DNA of 7,109 bases, taken from positions 1 through 7,109 of the forward strand of contig RFRA01000058.1 of assembly GCA_009924725.1 (NCBI GenBank). Reading direction: 5' to 3'. How positions within the stretch are numbered: position 1 is the stretch's first letter; each line of letters begins with the position of its first letter. The position numbers and the translations under genes were made by a program. Shown here piece by piece: positions 5,215-7,109 of this stretch. The notes beneath the pieces are model-generated. The model was not told the origin of the DNA. It saw nothing but the letters and a program-made list of their open reading frames with translations, and made no database searches. Source of the stretch: Actinomycetota bacterium (GTDB lineage: Bacteria > Actinomycetota > Actinomycetes > Nanopelagicales > Nanopelagicaceae).

Positions 5215-6876
5215 TTAATCTAAGTAATCGCGCAGAACTTGGCTACGTGATGGGTGGCGCAACTTAGACATGGTCTTTGATTCGATCTGACGGATACGTT
5301 CGCGAGTTACCCCGTAAACCTTTCCAATCTCATCAAGAGTCTTTGGTTGGCCATCAGTTAGACCAAAGCGCATCGCAACAACACCGGCTTCGCGCTCTGA
5401 CAAAGTGTCTAGTACCGAGTGCAGTTGTTCTTGTAGCAATGTAAATGAAACCGCATCAGCTGGTACTACCGCTTCAGAGTCTTCAATCAAATCACCGAAT
5501 TCAGAATCGCCTTCTTCGCCAAGAGGAGTGTGAAGTGAAATTGGTTCGCGACCATACTTCTGAACTTCGACCACCTTTTCTGGAGTCATATCTAATTCTT
5601 TGGCTAGCTCTTCAGGGGTAGGTTCGCGGCCAAGGTCTTGCAACATCTGGCGCTGAACACGAGCCAACTTATTAATAACTTCAACCATGTGAACCGGAAT
5701 ACGGATCGTACGAGCTTGGTCAGCCATCGCACGAGTGATCGCCTGACGGATCCACCAAGTTGCATAAGTTGAGAACTTGTAACCCTTTGTGTAGTCGAAC
5801 TTCTCAACTGCGCGGATCAAACCTAAGTTACCTTCTTGAATTAGATCAAGGAATAACATGCCGCGGCCGGTGTAACGCTTTGCTAGCGAAACAACCAGAC
5901 GCAAGTTAGCTTCTAGCAAGTGGTTCTTCGCGCGCTTGCCGTCTTCAACAATCCACTCGAGCTCACGCTTTAACTTCTTATCTAACTTCTTCTCGTGCAG
6001 CAGCATTTCACCTGCGAATAAGCCAGCTTCGATACGTGTTGCTAGCTCTACTTCGAGTTCAGCATTTAGAAGTGCAACGCGGCCAATCTGCTTTAGGTAA
6101 TCCTTAACTGGGTCAGCGGTTGCGCCAGCAGTCATAACTGTCTGGGCAGGTGCGTCATCTTCTTCAGAGGCCTTAAGTGTGAAGGCATTTTCTTCATTGC
6201 CAACAGCTGAATCATCAGTTAGATCAACTACGCGAGGCTGGTTGCTCTTATCTTCAGCTTCGGTATCAATGATTTCAGTTGCTTCGGCAATTAGTGTTTC
6301 AACATCTTCTAACTCAACTTCTTCAAGTTCTACTTCTTCGCCATCAATTTTTGCAACCGCGACTTTGGCGCCAGCTGCTGGCTTTTCAGCCTTAGCTGGC
6401 TCTTCCTTAACAACTGGAGCCGGCGGTGGCGCAATGAGTGCGAGTTCAGTTTTCTTTAACAAGCGAAACGGTGAACCCAGCCCAGCTTTGCGAAGTTTCT
6501 CAGTTACTAATTCGACCTGTGGCCCTAGTAATTTTGCTTCATCTACTAATTCTTTATCAGCCTTTTTTGGAATTCGATTTAGTGATGTAACACCACGAAC
6601 TTCAAGTTCGGCTTGTACTTCCTTCAAACGTAAAGCTAAATCGCGCGCTTCAACGATCTGCGAAACATCTTTGGCCGTTAAATCTTTCTTCAGGGCTGCA
6701 ACATCTAACTTCTTTAACTCTTCGCGGTAATTAAAATCCTTGCCAAGTGGATTTGTCTTTGTGTCATGTTGATGCAGGATGTCGAGATTAAGCGACTTTG
6801 GCCACCAGTCAAGATTTGAATCTTCGACTTTGGTTAGGGCGCCATGGGCTACTGGGCATTTTCCTGAATCAGACAT
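5215..6876 (-). CDS. sigA: Primary sigma factor (SigA/RpoD type) with KatG-derived N-terminus
   Basis: This is a 553-residue group 1 sigma-70 factor that directs RNA polymerase to housekeeping promoters. Region 1.2 is near 255-288 (DPVKDYLKQIGRVALLN). Region 2 is at about 318-390, including NLRLVVSLAKRYTGRG, the core-binding FLDLIQEGNLGLIRAVEKFD and the -10-reading TYATWWIRQAITRAMADQ. Region 3 is at about 398-470, and region 4.2 at about 512-540 has the helix-turn-helix TLDEIGKVYGVTRERIRQIE; the ending LRDYLD is typical. Unusually, residues 1-68 match the N-terminus of catalase-peroxidase KatG, residues 69-145 are unrecognised and helical, and 146-254 are a Pro/Ala then acidic linker. A canonical region 1.1 is not evident. 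ATG at 6876 is chosen over an in-frame TTG at 6897 because AAAGGAG stands six bases before it and MSDSGKCPVAHG matches a KatG start. It probably leads an operon with the CDGSH gene. Confidence 0.93.
   Translation of the reverse strand: MSDSGKCPVAHGALTKVEDSNLDWWPKSLNLDILHQHDTKTNPLGKDFNYREELKKLDVAALKKDLTAKDVSQIVEARDLALRLKEVQAELEVRGVTSLNRIPKKADKELVDEAKLLGPQVELVTEKLRKAGLGSPFRLLKKTELALIAPPPAPVVKEEPAKAEKPAAGAKVAVAKIDGEEVELEEVELEDVETLIAEATEIIDTEAEDKSNQPRVVDLTDDSAVGNEENAFTLKASEEDDAPAQTVMTAGATADPVKDYLKQIGRVALLNAELEVELATRIEAGLFAGEMLLHEKKLDKKLKRELEWIVEDGKRAKNHLLEANLRLVVSLAKRYTGRGMLFLDLIQEGNLGLIRAVEKFDYTKGYKFSTYATWWIRQAITRAMADQARTIRIPVHMVEVINKLARVQRQMLQDLGREPTPEELAKELDMTPEKVVEVQKYGREPISLHTPLGEEGDSEFGDLIEDSEAVVPADAVSFTLLQEQLHSVLDTLSEREAGVVAMRFGLTDGQPKTLDEIGKVYGVTRERIRQIESKTMSKLRHPSRSQVLRDYLD
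6673..6876 (-). other. KatG (catalase-peroxidase) N-terminal segment fused in frame to the sigma factor
   Basis: The first 68 codons read as KatG. GKCPVAHG is at 5-12, DWWPKSLNLDILHQHDTKTN at 23-42 and NPLGKDFNYREELKKLD at 42-58, then AALKKDL at 60-66. These correspond to the conserved KatG phrases DWWPNQL..DLL.QH, NP.GEDF.Y..EF.KLD and LKKDL.AL. Similarity stops at about T67-A68. The KatG distal-pocket Arg-Trp-His and the proximal heme His all lie later, so this piece cannot bind heme or act as a peroxidase. In KatG structures this N-terminal region contributes to the dimer contact. Its role on a sigma factor is unknown. Confidence 0.88.
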
Positions 6877-6882
6877 CTCAAA

Positions 6883-6889
6883 CTCCTTT
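6883..6889 (-). promoter_or_regulatory. Ribosome binding site deciding the KatG-sigma start
   Basis: AAAGGAG on the minus strand lies six bases before the ATG at 6876-6874. It rules against the upstream in-frame TTG at 6897, which would place this site inside the coding region and has no ribosome-binding site of its own. Confidence 0.85.
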
Positions 6890-6900
6890 GTAGGCAAAGA

Positions 6901-6929
6901 ATTAAACTCTGCCGCAATCTTAATGGCAG
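6901..6929 (-). promoter_or_regulatory. Promoter of the KatG-sigma fusion gene
   Basis: On the minus strand, CTGCCA (6929-6924, four of six to TTGACA) and TTTAAT (6906-6901, five of six to TATAAT) are separated by 17 bases. Predicted transcription starts near 6894, giving a leader of about 18 bases that contains the Shine-Dalgarno. The whole promoter fits in the 75 bases between the DUF1801 stop and the sigma start. Confidence 0.5.
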
Positions 6930-6930
6930 A
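6908..6930. promoter_or_regulatory. Inverted repeat overlapping the -35 and spacer: candidate operator
   Basis: TCTGCC (6908-6913) and GGCAGA (6925-6930) are exact inverted repeats with an 11-base centre. One arm covers the -35 and the other ends just upstream of the -10, the usual geometry of a repressor site. Since the downstream ORF begins as katG, a peroxide- or iron-responsive regulator of the Fur/OxyR kind is a natural guess, but no known consensus is recognised. Confidence 0.4.
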
Positions 6931-6951
6931 TAATAAAACTGCATCTCAGAG

Positions 6952-7109
6952 TTATCTCCTCAGAGCGAGGCGAGCACTAATTAACTTCTTAATTTCACTC
7001 TTCAACAGCGGCTTTTCGAGAGGTATCTGCAGTGCGCCTTTTGATGTCTTATATTTTGAGCAGATTTCTGGGAACTTGTTCAAAATCGATCCGCTATAGG
7101 GGTAATAGC
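6952..7109 (-). CDS. DUF1801 domain protein, C-terminal fragment (5' end outside window)
   Basis: A minus-strand frame is open from the right edge (first full codon at 7107-7105) to TAA at 6954-6952, giving 51 residues. It begins YYPYSGSILNKFPEI and continues KYKTSKGALQIPLEKPL, then SEIKKLISARLALRR. KTSKGA.QIPL.KPL is the highly conserved end of the DUF1801 (YdhG/YjbR-related) family, where 'YP....I..F...L..YKTSKGAIQFPLDKP' is followed by a helix ending in Arg. These are small soluble proteins of uncertain function. The gene ends 75 bases before the KatG-sigma ATG on the same strand; that gene appears to have its own promoter. The start and most of the domain lie beyond the window. Confidence 0.8.
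   Translation of the reverse strand, partial: YYPYSGSILNKFPEICSKYKTSKGALQIPLEKPLLKSEIKKLISARLALRR

Noticed and set aside
6290..6350. Repetitive GAA/GTT-type DNA encoding EVELEEVELEDVE
   Set aside because: It is an ordinary acidic low-complexity linker ahead of sigma region 1.2, not a DNA repeat element.
6179..6730. Plus-strand Ser/Thr-rich open frame opposite the sigma linker
   Set aside because: The Ser richness is the mirror of Glu/Ala codons in the sigma acidic linker; no ribosome-binding site or family features were seen.
6877..6897. In-frame TTG start seven codons upstream of the sigma ATG
   Set aside because: The AAAGGAG ribosome-binding site lies within these codons and points to the ATG at 6876. 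KatG-type sequence begins at MSDSGKCP, and the TTG has no site of its own.
6908..6930. Inverted repeat as a terminator for the DUF1801 gene
   Set aside because: The stem is only six base pairs with an 11-base loop and no clean T run, and it coincides with the promoter elements of the next gene, so an operator role fits better.
6779..7099. Plus-strand open frame of 106 codons at the right end
   Set aside because: It has no recognisable protein features and lies antisense to the KatG-sigma 5' region and to the DUF1801 coding end, which shows clear family similarity.
1..7109. CRISPR arrays, tRNA or rRNA genes, transposases, phage genes
   Set aside because: No spaced direct repeats, RNA gene motifs or mobile-element proteins were seen in either strand.

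Overview
The window looks like a piece of a low-G+C, streamlined actinobacterial chromosome, probably freshwater Nanopelagicales (acI, Planktophila/Nanopelagicus type). This is inferred from three things: moderate G+C, an actinobacterial neighbourhood of parE, a DUF7455 small zinc-ribbon protein and the primary sigma factor, and short intergenic gaps. Two genes also appear to have leaderless or nearly leaderless starts. No rRNA, tRNA, CRISPR array, insertion sequence or other mobile element was seen. No stretch longer than 300 bases lacks a gene.

Layout from left to right. (1) The 3' end of an ABC-F type ATPase gene (+). (2) A 439-residue secreted, cysteine-rich protein of unknown function (+), behind a promoter that places the transcription start at its ATG. 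(3) parE, the topoisomerase IV B subunit (-), convergent with the secreted-protein gene. (4) A 216-base divergent intergenic region holding a nested stem-loop and a 14-base perfect palindrome. (5) The DUF7455 gene (+). (6) A CDGSH iron-sulfur domain fused to an MhpD-like hydratase (-), whose stop overlaps the DUF7455 stop by 4 bases. (7) The primary sigma factor gene (-), 14 bases upstream of the CDGSH gene and probably cotranscribed with it. (8) The 3' end of a DUF1801 gene (-), upstream of sigma.

The outstanding observation is at the sigma factor. With the start set by a good Shine-Dalgarno, the first ~68 residues are not sigma sequence. They are the N-terminal segment of catalase-peroxidase KatG, joined in frame to an unrecognised helical stretch, a Pro/Ala and acidic linker, and then sigma regions 1.2 to 4. 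The KatG part ends before the peroxidase active site. The promoter and ribosome-binding site in front look like those of a katG gene and include an inverted repeat over the -35 element. The sequence therefore reads as a primary sigma factor placed behind the expression signals and N-terminal segment of an oxidative-stress enzyme. The next gene in the presumed operon carries a redox-active-type [2Fe-2S] motif. Whether this is a real lineage-specific fusion or an assembly join is the key question. The unbroken reading frame and the absence of any internal Met until residue 248 favour a real gene, but they do not prove it.
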